DNA of 64,000 nucleotides. Origin: Algoriphagus litoralis. GTDB taxonomy: Bacteria; Bacteroidota; Bacteroidia; Cytophagales; Cyclobacteriaceae. The notes under the pieces were generated by a model. It was not told where the DNA came from and did no database searches. It was given only the letters and a program-made list of their open reading frames with translations. The position numbers were made by a program, and so were the translations under genes. Positions within the stretch are counted from its first letter, which is position 1, and the number at the start of each line of letters is the position of its first letter. Of the stretch, positions 35,132 through 44,925 are shown one piece after another. The DNA is taken from positions 1-64,000 of the forward strand of contig NZ_QGOL01000007.1 in the NCBI RefSeq assembly GCF_003259255.1, given 5' to 3'.

Positions 35132-36061
35132 ATGCTTGAAAAGCCTATCAAGCTGGAAGATCTTCAGCTGGAAAATTGGCCAAACATTATCCTTTGGGCC
35201 GCCCCGATTATGTTTTTACTTGTTTTTGTAGAATGGGGAATCAGTATTTATAAAAAACGCGACTCCTACAACACCAAGGATTTTCTCGCTGCATCTACCA
35301 TAGGACTGGTAAACGTAGGAATAAGTGCTGCCATAAAGTTAGCGACTTTCGGAGTGGCCGTATTTTGTTACAATATCTCTCCCTTTCAGATTCCTGCGAC
35401 TTGGTGGTCTTTTGTATTATGCTTTGTGGCCATCGACTTCGCCCGATATTGGGCACACCGAGTGTCACATGAAAACCGTTTTTGGTGGGCCACGCATATT
35501 ACCCACCACAATTCCAGTAAATACAACCTTTCAGTATCTTTTCGACTCGGTTGGACTCAGCACATCAAAATTATATTCTTCGTCCCCGTGATGCTGATGG
35601 GCTTCGATCCTTTTGTCTTTTTCATCTGTCATCAGATCGCTGTTTTGTATCAGTTTTGGATTCATACTGAATACATTACCAAACTTCATCCCGTGATAGA
35701 ATACATTTTCACCACACCTTCACATCACCGGGTACATCATGCCAGCGATGCACATTATTTGGACAAAAATTATGGCTCCACGCTGATCATCTGGGATAGG
35801 ATGTTTGGCACATTTATGCCGGAAGCAGAGCGTCCAAAATACGGGATCACCAAGCCTGTCAAATCGTACAACCCAATCTACCTCGTTTTCCATGAATGGT
35901 CGGATATTCTTTCCGATTTGCGGAAAGCTGAAAGTTTCAAAGAGGGTTGGAAAATCCTTTTTGGCAAACCTGGGGATGAGGTGATACAGACCCGGGAAAA
36001 TCTAAGAAATGCGAAAGCACCAGCGCCAAATCGGGCTTTGGAAGAGGTCATGGAAAAATAA
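35132..36061 (+). CDS. Sterol desaturase / fatty acid hydroxylase family membrane oxygenase
   Basis: 309 residues with four or five hydrophobic segments and the di-iron histidine clusters HRVSH (109-113), HITHH (122-126) and a downstream HRVHHASDAHY. The family uses O2 and two irons to hydroxylate or desaturate lipids. The substrate is unknown; bacterial members act on carotenoids, sphingolipids or alkylglycerols. It has its own terminator and separates secG from groES. Confidence 0.9.
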   Translation: MLEKPIKLEDLQLENWPNIILWAAPIMFLLVFVEWGISIYKKRDSYNTKDFLAASTIGLVNVGISAAIKLATFGVAVFCYNISPFQIPATWWSFVLCFVAIDFARYWAHRVSHENRFWWATHITHHNSSKYNLSVSFRLGWTQHIKIIFFVPVMLMGFDPFVFFICHQIAVLYQFWIHTEYITKLHPVIEYIFTTPSHHRVHHASDAHYLDKNYGSTLIIWDRMFGTFMPEAERPKYGITKPVKSYNPIYLVFHEWSDILSDLRKAESFKEGWKILFGKPGDEVIQTRENLRNAKAPAPNRALEEVMEK

Positions 36062-36097
36062 GCTGGGACGAGTCTAATTGACCTTGTCAGCAAAAAG

Positions 36098-36132
36098 AAA
36101 AGGCTTGAATCTCTGATTTCAAGCCTTTTTTC
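36098..36132 (+). terminator. Terminator of the desaturase-like gene
   Basis: An 11-bp stem (AAAGGCTTGAA/TTCAAGCCTTT) with an 8-nt loop and six T's, 40 bp after the stop. It also lies 20 bp past the stop of the convergent gene at 36151. Confidence 0.88.
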
Positions 36133-36150
36133 ACGTTTACCATTCACTTT

Positions 36151-36858
36151 TCAAGAAACATGCTGCAGCAATAATCGCTTGCTCAACGGAATCAGCGTCT
36201 CCTCTATTGGAAAAACATGAGGGCTATGAACCCGCCAAGTCGCCGGATTTGGCAACTCTTTGACTTCTTTGATCAGTTGCATTTTAAGTTTTTCGAGGGT
36301 ATTCACTAGGTTCTTCTGAAAAATTCCAAGCAACCAGAAGGTAATACTTCTGAATTTCTCACCCGTCATCTGAAGGATATTGGATTTATATCGGAATGCA
36401 TGAACCTCGGGACTTGACTCCCTCGTGATGAGTAAAAATCCCTCCCTGTTGTAGATGGGCAGAATGCCAACTGGCTCAAATTCCACTTGTTCTTCTACAA
36501 AATTGTAGATCGTCTTGCCTTCTTCTATTCTTCGGGAAATCCGGGGTAAGGCAAACTCCGTGATTTGGGAGATCTCTTTCATCACTTCGCCATCTTGGAC
36601 AATTGACTGGTAGTGGAGTTGTGCGGAATGAAGATCAATTCCGTTTAGTGCTTTGGGAAAAAGTTTGCTTAGTTCAGTTTTGCCCTCATTCAATTCATTC
36701 AACAGCCGATGATGGTCAATCAAGTCGGCAAGCATGGGATATAATTTGATCGCTTGAAATTCCCGCTCAGCCTCCTGCAGATAGGCTAGTAGTTGGTACT
36801 TTTTGTACTCAAAATCGATCAGTCCCTCGGTGATCCAGTTTTTTGGTAAAGTTCTCAT
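36151..36858 (-). CDS. Hypothetical protein (conserved Bacteroidota type)
   Basis: 235 residues, soluble, no signal peptide. It is mostly helical in the first half (FEYKKYQLLAYLQEAEREFQ) and then mixed alpha/beta. No catalytic motif was recognised. It is divergent from groES, with 224 bp between the starts, and might share control with it. ATG 36858 follows an AT-rich leader. Confidence 0.75.
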   Translation of the reverse strand: MRTLPKNWITEGLIDFEYKKYQLLAYLQEAEREFQAIKLYPMLADLIDHHRLLNELNEGKTELSKLFPKALNGIDLHSAQLHYQSIVQDGEVMKEISQITEFALPRISRRIEEGKTIYNFVEEQVEFEPVGILPIYNREGFLLITRESSPEVHAFRYKSNILQMTGEKFRSITFWLLGIFQKNLVNTLEKLKMQLIKEVKELPNPATWRVHSPHVFPIEETLIPLSKRLLLQHVS

Positions 36859-36968
36859 AGGTGTTAATGGTTTGGATTAAAATAATGAATTCTGACATTT
36901 TTTACACCTACTTGCGAAAATTTGACAGGCTATTTTACCAAAAAAGGCTGATTGAATGACTCAAAATA

Positions 36969-36993
36969 CTGACTTAAACGGCCGATTTGTCAG
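36969..36993. promoter_or_regulatory. Dyad upstream of the groES sigma-54 promoter candidate
   Basis: Arms CTGAC and GTCAG are separated by 15 nt centred on CGGCCG, about 20-45 bp upstream of the -24 box. The dyad could be an operator. It lies closer than most sigma-54 enhancer sites, so repression or another role is possible. Confidence 0.4.
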
Positions 36994-37014
36994 CCTTTTT
37001 GGCACAAAATCCCT

Positions 37015-37030
37015 TGGCACAGGAAGTGCT
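37015..37030 (+). promoter_or_regulatory. Candidate sigma-54 (-24/-12) promoter of groES-groEL
   Basis: TGGCACAGGAAGTGCT: invariant GG (37016-37017) and GC (37028-37029) are 10 nt apart, the required spacing, and TGGCAC and TGC match the consensus. It lies 53 bp before groES. The 12-element overlaps a small inverted repeat (TGCTACA/TGTAGCA, 37027-37045). Confidence 0.6.
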
Positions 37031-37082
37031 ACATGGGTTGTAGCATTTTAATCTAAAATCTTACCTTAAACAATTTAATACT

Positions 37083-37361
37083 ATGTCAAACGTGAACATC
37101 AAACCTCTAGCTGACCGAGTTTTGGTACAACCTGCCGCAGCAGAAGAGAAAACTGCTTCTGGGCTTTATATCCCGGATACTGCAAAAGAAAAACCCCAAA
37201 AAGGTACAGTAGTCGCAGTAGGCAATGGAAAAAAAGATGAGCCCTTGACTGTGAAAGTGGGAGATACCGTATTGTACGGAAAGTACTCTGGCACTGAACT
37301 AAGCGTAGAAGGAAGTGATTTTCTGATCATGAGAGAGTCTGACATCTTCGCGATCCTTTAA
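37083..37361 (+). CDS. groES: Co-chaperonin GroES
   Basis: 92 residues. [20 protein letters not shown] at the N-terminus and the mobile loop [18 protein letters not shown] are typical, as is the C-terminal [13 protein letters not shown]. It caps GroEL during protein folding. It is 39 bp upstream of groEL in one operon, with the sigma-54-like promoter in front. Confidence 0.97.
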   Translation: MSNVNIKPLADRVLVQPAAAEEKTASGLYIPDTAKEKPQKGTVVAVGNGKKDEPLTVKVGDTVLYGKYSGTELSVEGSDFLIMRESDIFAIL

Positions 37362-37382
37362 TCAATCAACCTGAATCATTAA

Positions 37383-39029
<1,647 letters not shown>

Positions 39030-39050
39030 TCCCAATTATTTGCCCTTTGA

Positions 39051-39078
39051 AAGGAGATCCACTTGGATCTCCTTTTTT
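39051..39078 (+). terminator. Terminator of groES-groEL
   Basis: A 10-bp perfect stem (AAGGAGATCC / GGATCTCCTT, ACTT loop) followed by six T's. Confidence 0.93.
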
Positions 39079-39202
39079 ATTTGCCTGATTTATAGGCTAA
39101 GAAACCCCTTAAAAATAAAAAGCAGGTAAAACCTTTTCTTAGGCAAAGGAATAATTGTATTTTGTTGTGCTAACACACACAAACCCCTGACTTCAACACT
39201 TA

Positions 39203-39586
39203 ATGGTCTGCTTCAATTTGATTTTTTTAGTAGATGACGACCCCATCAATAACCTTATTAACAGGAGGCTTTTGGGTAAAGCTGGTATTGGAAATCAGAT
39301 CGAGGAATTTTTGAGTGCTCAAGAAGCATTGGAAAAAATCAAATCAATTGCCAGCGATACATCCCTCCTTTTGTTTTTGGATATCAATATGCCAGTTTTG
39401 AACGGTTGGGAGTTCTTGGATGCTTACTGTTCAAATTTCCCTGACCGGAAAGACACCATTGTCATTCTTTCAAGTTCGATAGATTATCAAGACCGACAAA
39501 AGGCCTTGGAATACCCAATTGTTTCAGGTTTTCTTGAAAAACCACTTTCTCTTGAAAAAATTAATACACAGCTTTCAACTAGCTGA
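39203..39586 (+). CDS. Stand-alone response-regulator receiver protein
   Basis: 127 residues comprising only a receiver domain: acidic pocket VDDDP (11-14), phosphoacceptor Asp60 in LFLDINMP, Ser/Thr switch in VILSSSI and Lys113 in LEKPL. No output domain or kinase is adjacent. Such CheY-like single receivers in Bacteroidota often pass phosphate in a relay. It is low in GC compared with groEL and separated from the next gene by about 190 bp. Confidence 0.88.
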   Translation: MVCFNLIFLVDDDPINNLINRRLLGKAGIGNQIEEFLSAQEALEKIKSIASDTSLLLFLDINMPVLNGWEFLDAYCSNFPDRKDTIVILSSSIDYQDRQKALEYPIVSGFLEKPLSLEKINTQLSTS

Positions 39587-39772
39587 TTTTTATTTGAAAA
39601 ACACTAATCATTATTTGAACTTCATTTTTATTAATTTGTACTAGAAATAATAGAAGTTTTTATTCGAAACATTCAATTAATTTCACATCCTCTTGTAATT
39701 TTTTTTTTATTTTCTCGTAAAACAATATGAAAAAAAAAGGATTTATTTGCATAAGCCCTTATTTTCAATCAC

Positions 39773-42700
39773 CTGATACTTAAAAGATTACTTCTTGCAT
39801 TTTTGGTATGGTCTGTCGGATTTTCCGTTTTAGGACAGACCTGGACCGGAGCCACAAGCTCAGATTGGAATACTGCGTCCAATTGGAGCACTGGAGCTGT
39901 GCCTACAGCTACTGGACTCGTAGTCATCAATAATGGGGCTGCTCCTAATCAACCTATCTTGGATGCCAACCGCACCATTCGTGATTTGACGGTATCCAAT
40001 GGGGTCCTGGATCTAAATGGTTTTCAACTAACTGTTTCTAGGAATTATAGATCTACCGGTGGGACCATCAATAATGGCAGCTTGGCTGTAAATGATTTTA
40101 CCCAGTTGCAAAACACTACGTTTAACGGAAACATAACTTTAATCAAGACGGGATCAGGAACTGATTTTGTCAATGGAGGCAATACATTCAATGGGCCGAC
40201 AGTCATCAGAAATAATGACAACAGTCAATGGAGATTTGCCAATACGAACGGGGACACCTTTAATTCCACAGTGCGGTTCATTAAAGGAACCACAGGTGAT
40301 CTACAAATAGCCTATGCAGGGACCACACAATTTAATGCATCAATCACCCTCGAAAACCTTACTGCAGGAGGAACCATAGGTTTTGGAACGAATGGAGGAG
40401 TCTCAATTTTAAATGTAGGCGGACTGCTCAACGGCTCATTTAGTATTGGTAATCTGAGTTTAAGAAATTTCACACAAATTCAAAATGTGCCCAATGGAAC
40501 CTTTGGAGTGGGAACTTTCACATCAAATGCCTCCAGTTTCCAAGGAGATTTCCAGGTAACCGCCACTACGGCTATCAATTTCGTTGGGTCAAATACATAC
40601 GCGAGAAATGCAGCGTTCCAGGCACCTTCAATAACTATGGTTGCCGCAGGAAATAGCTTCGCTACAACCAGTGGGACAGCACGGTTTACCAAGACAGGCG
40701 CAGGAAATAATGACTGGTTTGGAGGAAATACTTTTGGAAGTCTAGAAGTTACGAATTCCGGAAATGCAAGGTTAAGACTAGCAAATAGCGCAGGAGACAC
40801 GTTTACCTCTACATCGTTCTTTGTTAATAATGGAACTAACTTCCTCGGAATAGCCTACGCTGGTACGAATACTTTTGCTCAGCAAATAACTTTAAATAAT
40901 ACCAATGCTGGAGGTGACGTGAGGTTTGGAGAGGGAGGTGGCGTATCTACCCTTACCACAGGAGGTGTTATTACCACAGACTTTGCTCAAGGCGCATTGT
41001 TGGAGTTCAATAACTTTACACAAATCCAAAATGTACCAAACGGCAGTTTTACCGTTTCGGATTTTTTTGTAAATAATTCCACTTTTCAGGGAGATTTTTC
41101 GGTGACTACGACCGATGATACAGATATAGAAACTAACAATACCTTCAACGGTACCAATACCTTTATTTCAGCAGGTGATCTAAATCTTGACGGACCAAAC
41201 ACCTTTAGTACCCCTGCAGGTACTTCTACTACCTTCATCAAAAATGGTGGTCCAGACGATACTTGGCTCGGGGGAAATACGTTCGGAACAGTATCCGTGA
41301 TTAATAATTCAAATGCTTTAATTCGACTAGCGGGTACAAACGGTGATACCTTTTTAAGAACTTCCGAATTCACCAATACTGGAACAAACTTTATTGATAT
41401 TGCCTACAATGGCACCAATACCTTTGCAGAATCAATTACAATAAACAATACCAATGCCGCTGGAGATATTCGGTTTGGAGGGGCAGCAGGCACCAGTAGC
41501 CTCACTACTGGAAGTCTCACTACGAGCAATTTTTCTGTAGGGGCACTTTTGGACTTAGATAATTTCACACAGGTTCAAAATGTCGCCAATGGGAATTTTG
41601 GCGTAGCCACTTTTACTTCAAATAATTCCAGTTTTCAAGGGGACTTCCAAGTCACGGCTACAACTTCGGTCAATTTCATTGGAACAAATACCTTTGCCAG
41701 AAATGCTACCTTCACCGCTCCCAGCTTGACTGCCAATGCAGCCAATTCATTTGCAACGCTTGGTGGTGTCGCTAGTTTTACCAAAACCGGAAATACAGCC
41801 AATACCTGGACTGGAGGAAATACTTTTGGCCAAGTAGTTTTTAATAACAACTCCAATGGATCACTGAGGCTAGCAAATACCACAGGAGACACATTCACTT
41901 CTACCTCAACATTTGAAAATACTGGAACTAGCTTCATCGATATTTCTTACAATGGTACCAATACTTTTGCTGAATCCATCACCATCAATAACACCAATCC
42001 AGCTGGAATAATTGGTTTTGGAAGAGCGACTGGTACATCCAATTTGGCAACCGGGGGACTGCTTACTACCAACTTCAGCGTTGGAAATACACTCGATATT
42101 CATTTCTTCATACAGGTTCAAAACATCACCAATGGAATTTTCAGTGTCGCTACTTTTAATTCTACGAATTCCAGTTTTCAAGGTGACTTCCAAGTAACAG
42201 GGACTACTTCGGTTAATTTCATAGGATCAAATACCTTTGCAAGAAATGCTACTTTCACTGCTCCCAGCTTGACTGCCAATGCAGCTAATTCATTTGCTAC
42301 TCTGGGTGGTGTCGTGAATTTCATCAAAACAGGAAATACTGCGAATACCTGGACCGGAGGGAATACCTTTGGCGTCGCAAACTTTACCCACAATGCTGGC
42401 GGCACATGGAGATTGGCAGGAACTAACGGAGATATATTTGAAGAAAATGTAAGTTTTGTCAGGACTGGAACTGGTGCTTTAGAACCGGCATACAATGGAA
42501 CTAGTACTTTTTCAGGAAATATCTCGACAACTGGTACTACTTCAGCAATTAGTTTTGGACTGGGTAGCGGTGTGGTGTCCATTCAAGGCAATACTATTCA
42601 ACAACTGCAAGGCAATGCAACCTTTTCTCCTATCATTAGGCGGCTGAGTATGAACACATCAGGGACTTTGGAATTGGCCGTTCCATTATCTATTTCCCTC

Positions 42701-43795
42701 ACCGCCACCTTTTCGAATGGCATTATTCAATCCAGCTCAACTAACTTGTTGACAATTGAAAATACGTCTACTGCATCAGGTATGTCAGATTCTAGCCATA
42801 CAGACGGTCCAACCCGGAAAATCGGAAATCAGGCCTTCACCTTTCCTACAGGAGACGCAGGCTACTATGCTCCAATTTCTATAGCAGCACGAGGTGGCGG
42901 AGGATTGGATGAATACATTGCTCAATATTTCCAAGTTGCTCCGGTAGATATTCCTACTGATACGGTCTCTAAAGATCCAACCATTGGCCTAATGAATCAA
43001 TCCGAGCATTGGGTATTGGATCGCATAGTAGGAACGCTTGCCAGAGGAGTAACCCTGTCCTACAATGCTTCCCGAACTTCACCCCTCATTGACCACACAG
43101 AATTGGTCAGCATCCGATATGACGGCAGCGGTTGGAGAGATTTAGGAGGATCTGTTTCAGGAACGGCTTCTAGTGGCACCGTTACAGCCGGATCAACCAC
43201 TGCAGGAGAACCATTATATTCCATTGCAAGCTCTTTCAGGATCTTGCCCGTAGAATTGATTTCTTTTCAAGCCACCATCACTGACTCACAAGAAATCCTC
43301 ATCGAATGGGTAACTGCTTCAGAAAAGGACAATTCACATTTTATTCTTGAAAAATCCCCAGATGGAACTATTTGGGAAACCCTTGCCCTAGTGCCTGGAT
43401 CAGGTGATTCTCAGGAGCGGATTTCGTATCAAATTATAGATTCCAACCCAAGATTGGGCAGGCAATTTTATCGATTGATCCAAGTGGACTTTGACGGAGA
43501 TGCAGATATTTCACAGACCATTGGTATAAGTCTTTTGCCTGAAAACAGTAATACCCTCGCTGTACGGCTATATCCAAACCCCACTAAAGGAAAAATTACA
43601 CTGGAAAGTCAAATCGTAAACTTGGATGATATGACTGCGGTCATATTGGATTTGACCGGAAAGGTACTCGTAGAGTCTACCTCAATGAAAAACACCAGAG
43701 GCACTTTCGATCTATCTCACCTGCCAAAAGGAATGTATCTCCTGAAACTTTACTCCACAAAAGAAGTGATCACCAAAAAGATTATTCTGGAATAA
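39773..43795 (+). CDS. Large T9SS-secreted repeat protein with non-canonical start
   Basis: About 1340 residues. The N-terminus from LKRLLLAFLVWSVGFSVLGQ is a convincing signal peptide, but it has no in-frame ATG. CTG 39773 or ATA 39776 could start it; TTG 39803 would delete the positive n-region. An ATG at 39727 is out of frame and stops at 39783. The body is four repeats of about 182 residues (each opening FTQIQNVPNG-like) rich in Asn, Thr, Gly and Phe, resembling passenger beta-helix or adhesin-like proteins. The end has a fibronectin-like domain (LPVELISFQA) and a T9SS type A sorting domain (YPNPTKGKITLESQ). Probably a surface adhesin or matrix protein. Confidence 0.82.
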   Translation: MILKRLLLAFLVWSVGFSVLGQTWTGATSSDWNTASNWSTGAVPTATGLVVINNGAAPNQPILDANRTIRDLTVSNGVLDLNGFQLTVSRNYRSTGGTINNGSLAVNDFTQLQNTTFNGNITLIKTGSGTDFVNGGNTFNGPTVIRNNDNSQWRFANTNGDTFNSTVRFIKGTTGDLQIAYAGTTQFNASITLENLTAGGTIGFGTNGGVSILNVGGLLNGSFSIGNLSLRNFTQIQNVPNGTFGVGTFTSNASSFQGDFQVTATTAINFVGSNTYARNAAFQAPSITMVAAGNSFATTSGTARFTKTGAGNNDWFGGNTFGSLEVTNSGNARLRLANSAGDTFTSTSFFVNNGTNFLGIAYAGTNTFAQQITLNNTNAGGDVRFGEGGGVSTLTTGGVITTDFAQGALLEFNNFTQIQNVPNGSFTVSDFFVNNSTFQGDFSVTTTDDTDIETNNTFNGTNTFISAGDLNLDGPNTFSTPAGTSTTFIKNGGPDDTWLGGNTFGTVSVINNSNALIRLAGTNGDTFLRTSEFTNTGTNFIDIAYNGTNTFAESITINNTNAAGDIRFGGAAGTSSLTTGSLTTSNFSVGALLDLDNFTQVQNVANGNFGVATFTSNNSSFQGDFQVTATTSVNFIGTNTFARNATFTAPSLTANAANSFATLGGVASFTKTGNTANTWTGGNTFGQVVFNNNSNGSLRLANTTGDTFTSTSTFENTGTSFIDISYNGTNTFAESITINNTNPAGIIGFGRATGTSNLATGGLLTTNFSVGNTLDIHFFIQVQNITNGIFSVATFNSTNSSFQGDFQVTGTTSVNFIGSNTFARNATFTAPSLTANAANSFATLGGVVNFIKTGNTANTWTGGNTFGVANFTHNAGGTWRLAGTNGDIFEENVSFVRTGTGALEPAYNGTSTFSGNISTTGTTSAISFGLGSGVVSIQGNTIQQLQGNATFSPIIRRLSMNTSGTLELAVPLSISLTATFSNGIIQSSSTNLLTIENTSTASGMSDSSHTDGPTRKIGNQAFTFPTGDAGYYAPISIAARGGGGLDEYIAQYFQVAPVDIPTDTVSKDPTIGLMNQSEHWVLDRIVGTLARGVTLSYNASRTSPLIDHTELVSIRYDGSGWRDLGGSVSGTASSGTVTAGSTTAGEPLYSIASSFRILPVELISFQATITDSQEILIEWVTASEKDNSHFILEKSPDGTIWETLALVPGSGDSQERISYQIIDSNPRLGRQFYRLIQVDFDGDADISQTIGISLLPENSNTLAVRLYPNPTKGKITLESQIVNLDDMTAVILDLTGKVLVESTSMKNTRGTFDLSHLPKGMYLLKLYSTKEVITKKIILE
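40472..42560 (+). repeat. Tandem coding repeats with a period of about 546 bp
   Basis: Anchor sequence ACACAAATTCAAAATG or close variants occur at 40472, 41018, 41567 and 42110, giving periods of 546, 549 and 543 bp, all multiples of three. The third and fourth units are the most alike (for example 41634-41757 against 42177-42300). A diverged partial unit precedes them from about 40090, and the last unit is incomplete. Confidence 0.88.
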
Positions 43796-43800
43796 TCCAA

Positions 43801-44922
43801 TTACCGAATCACTTTTGAAAATCGGTCCCAAATCTGTCTGACCAAGAAATCAGGAACAGGATGATCACCTGGAGCGCCTCCCATTCTAACGATGACCATG
43901 TTTTGGGAAGGAATTACCATCAGAAACTGACCATTTTCTCCCAAAGCAAGATACATATCAGCAGGTGCCAGGGGCGTAAGAGAATCATTAATTACGACCT
44001 GAGAACCTGGCATTTTATAAGATTTTTTACCATTGAGCCAAGTCAGATATCCATAGCTTGGATTCAAGGACTGAGAAGACAAGGTCATTTTTTCAAGAAA
44101 ATCTCCTGAAAACAAAGTCTCACCATTCCATTTTCCTTCCGCCAAAAGCAGCAATCCGAAGCGGGCCATGGACCTGGCATCGGAATAAAATATATTCTCC
44201 ATTCCAGAGCTTTGCCAAAATCCCTTCATTCCAATGCGGTTACCAAGCTTTTCTTTATAAAAGGATTGAAAATCCAACCCACTTGCTTTGACAAGGGTCT
44301 GCTGAAGCAAGGTATAAGTGGCATTATGATAACTCCATCGAGTCCCCGGTTTAGCTAAAAATTTTAATTTCTCCGGAGAAAAGTCGTCTAGGTTTTCAAC
44401 TGAGTCATCCAAACCGGTAGTAAAGGAAAGGTGATGGACAAGACGAATCTTTTTTTCCTCTTTATCAGCCATAGCTGTCCAGCCTTTTCCCAGATACTTT
44501 TGTGTAGGATCTTTGATCTTGAGTAGTTTATCTTCTTCAGCTAGACCGATAAGAGCTGCAGTAAGCGTTTTTCCGGCAGATGCCCAATACCAAAATGAAT
44601 TTTGGTCCATCTCCCCTACTCCGGTGAGTTTACTGCCCCAATATTCCTCTATAACAAGCTTTCCATCCTTTAAAATCAAAAATGCTCTGGTATCCTGAGT
44701 AGGAAGCCATGCCAGCATATCAGCTAATGCCTGTTGATCCCACCCAAGTTCGGCTAAAGGTCTTTCCTCCCAGATAGCTGATTCATTTGGTGGAAAATAC
44801 AAAACCTTTCCTGAAGGAGTTGGTACTTGAGCTTGGGCACTAAGACTGGATATGAGTAGACAAAATCCAAGGAGAATTCGTGTCTTACTAGTTTGGAATA
44901 AAAAATTAATTCTGGGTGTCAT
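43801..44922 (-). CDS. Exported serine hydrolase, beta-lactamase/PBP-like (S12-type)
   Basis: 373 residues with a signal peptide ending SAQA (about residue 31). Catalytic motifs are SAGK (Ser115, Lys118) and Tyr-X-Asn as YHN (198-200); a late HXG-like triad is not obvious. The family includes DD-peptidases, esterases and D-amino-acid amidases, so the substrate is open. Third and last of three exported hydrolase genes, 3 bp after the S10-like gene. Confidence 0.87.
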   Translation of the reverse strand: MTPRINFLFQTSKTRILLGFCLLISSLSAQAQVPTPSGKVLYFPPNESAIWEERPLAELGWDQQALADMLAWLPTQDTRAFLILKDGKLVIEEYWGSKLTGVGEMDQNSFWYWASAGKTLTAALIGLAEEDKLLKIKDPTQKYLGKGWTAMADKEEKKIRLVHHLSFTTGLDDSVENLDDFSPEKLKFLAKPGTRWSYHNATYTLLQQTLVKASGLDFQSFYKEKLGNRIGMKGFWQSSGMENIFYSDARSMARFGLLLLAEGKWNGETLFSGDFLEKMTLSSQSLNPSYGYLTWLNGKKSYKMPGSQVVINDSLTPLAPADMYLALGENGQFLMVIPSQNMVIVRMGGAPGDHPVPDFLVRQIWDRFSKVIR

Positions 44923-44925
44923 CCG

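Noticed and set aside
37000-37005. First TGGCAC upstream of groES as a sigma-54 box
   Set aside because: No GC dinucleotide lies 10 nt downstream of its GG; only the second TGGCAC at 37015 has the right spacing.
36859-37082. CIRCE element expected for HrcA control of groES
   Set aside because: No TTAGCACTC-N9-GAGTGCTAA or close variant is present.
40472-42560. Periodic repeats as a possible CRISPR-like array
   Set aside because: Unit length of about 546 bp, no short identical repeats with unique spacers, and an uninterrupted reading frame.
40480-42582. Long minus-strand frames within the repeat protein gene
   Set aside because: They recur with the same period as the coding repeats and are rich in Val/Pro/Lys, as expected for the antisense of Asn/Gly/Thr-rich repeats.
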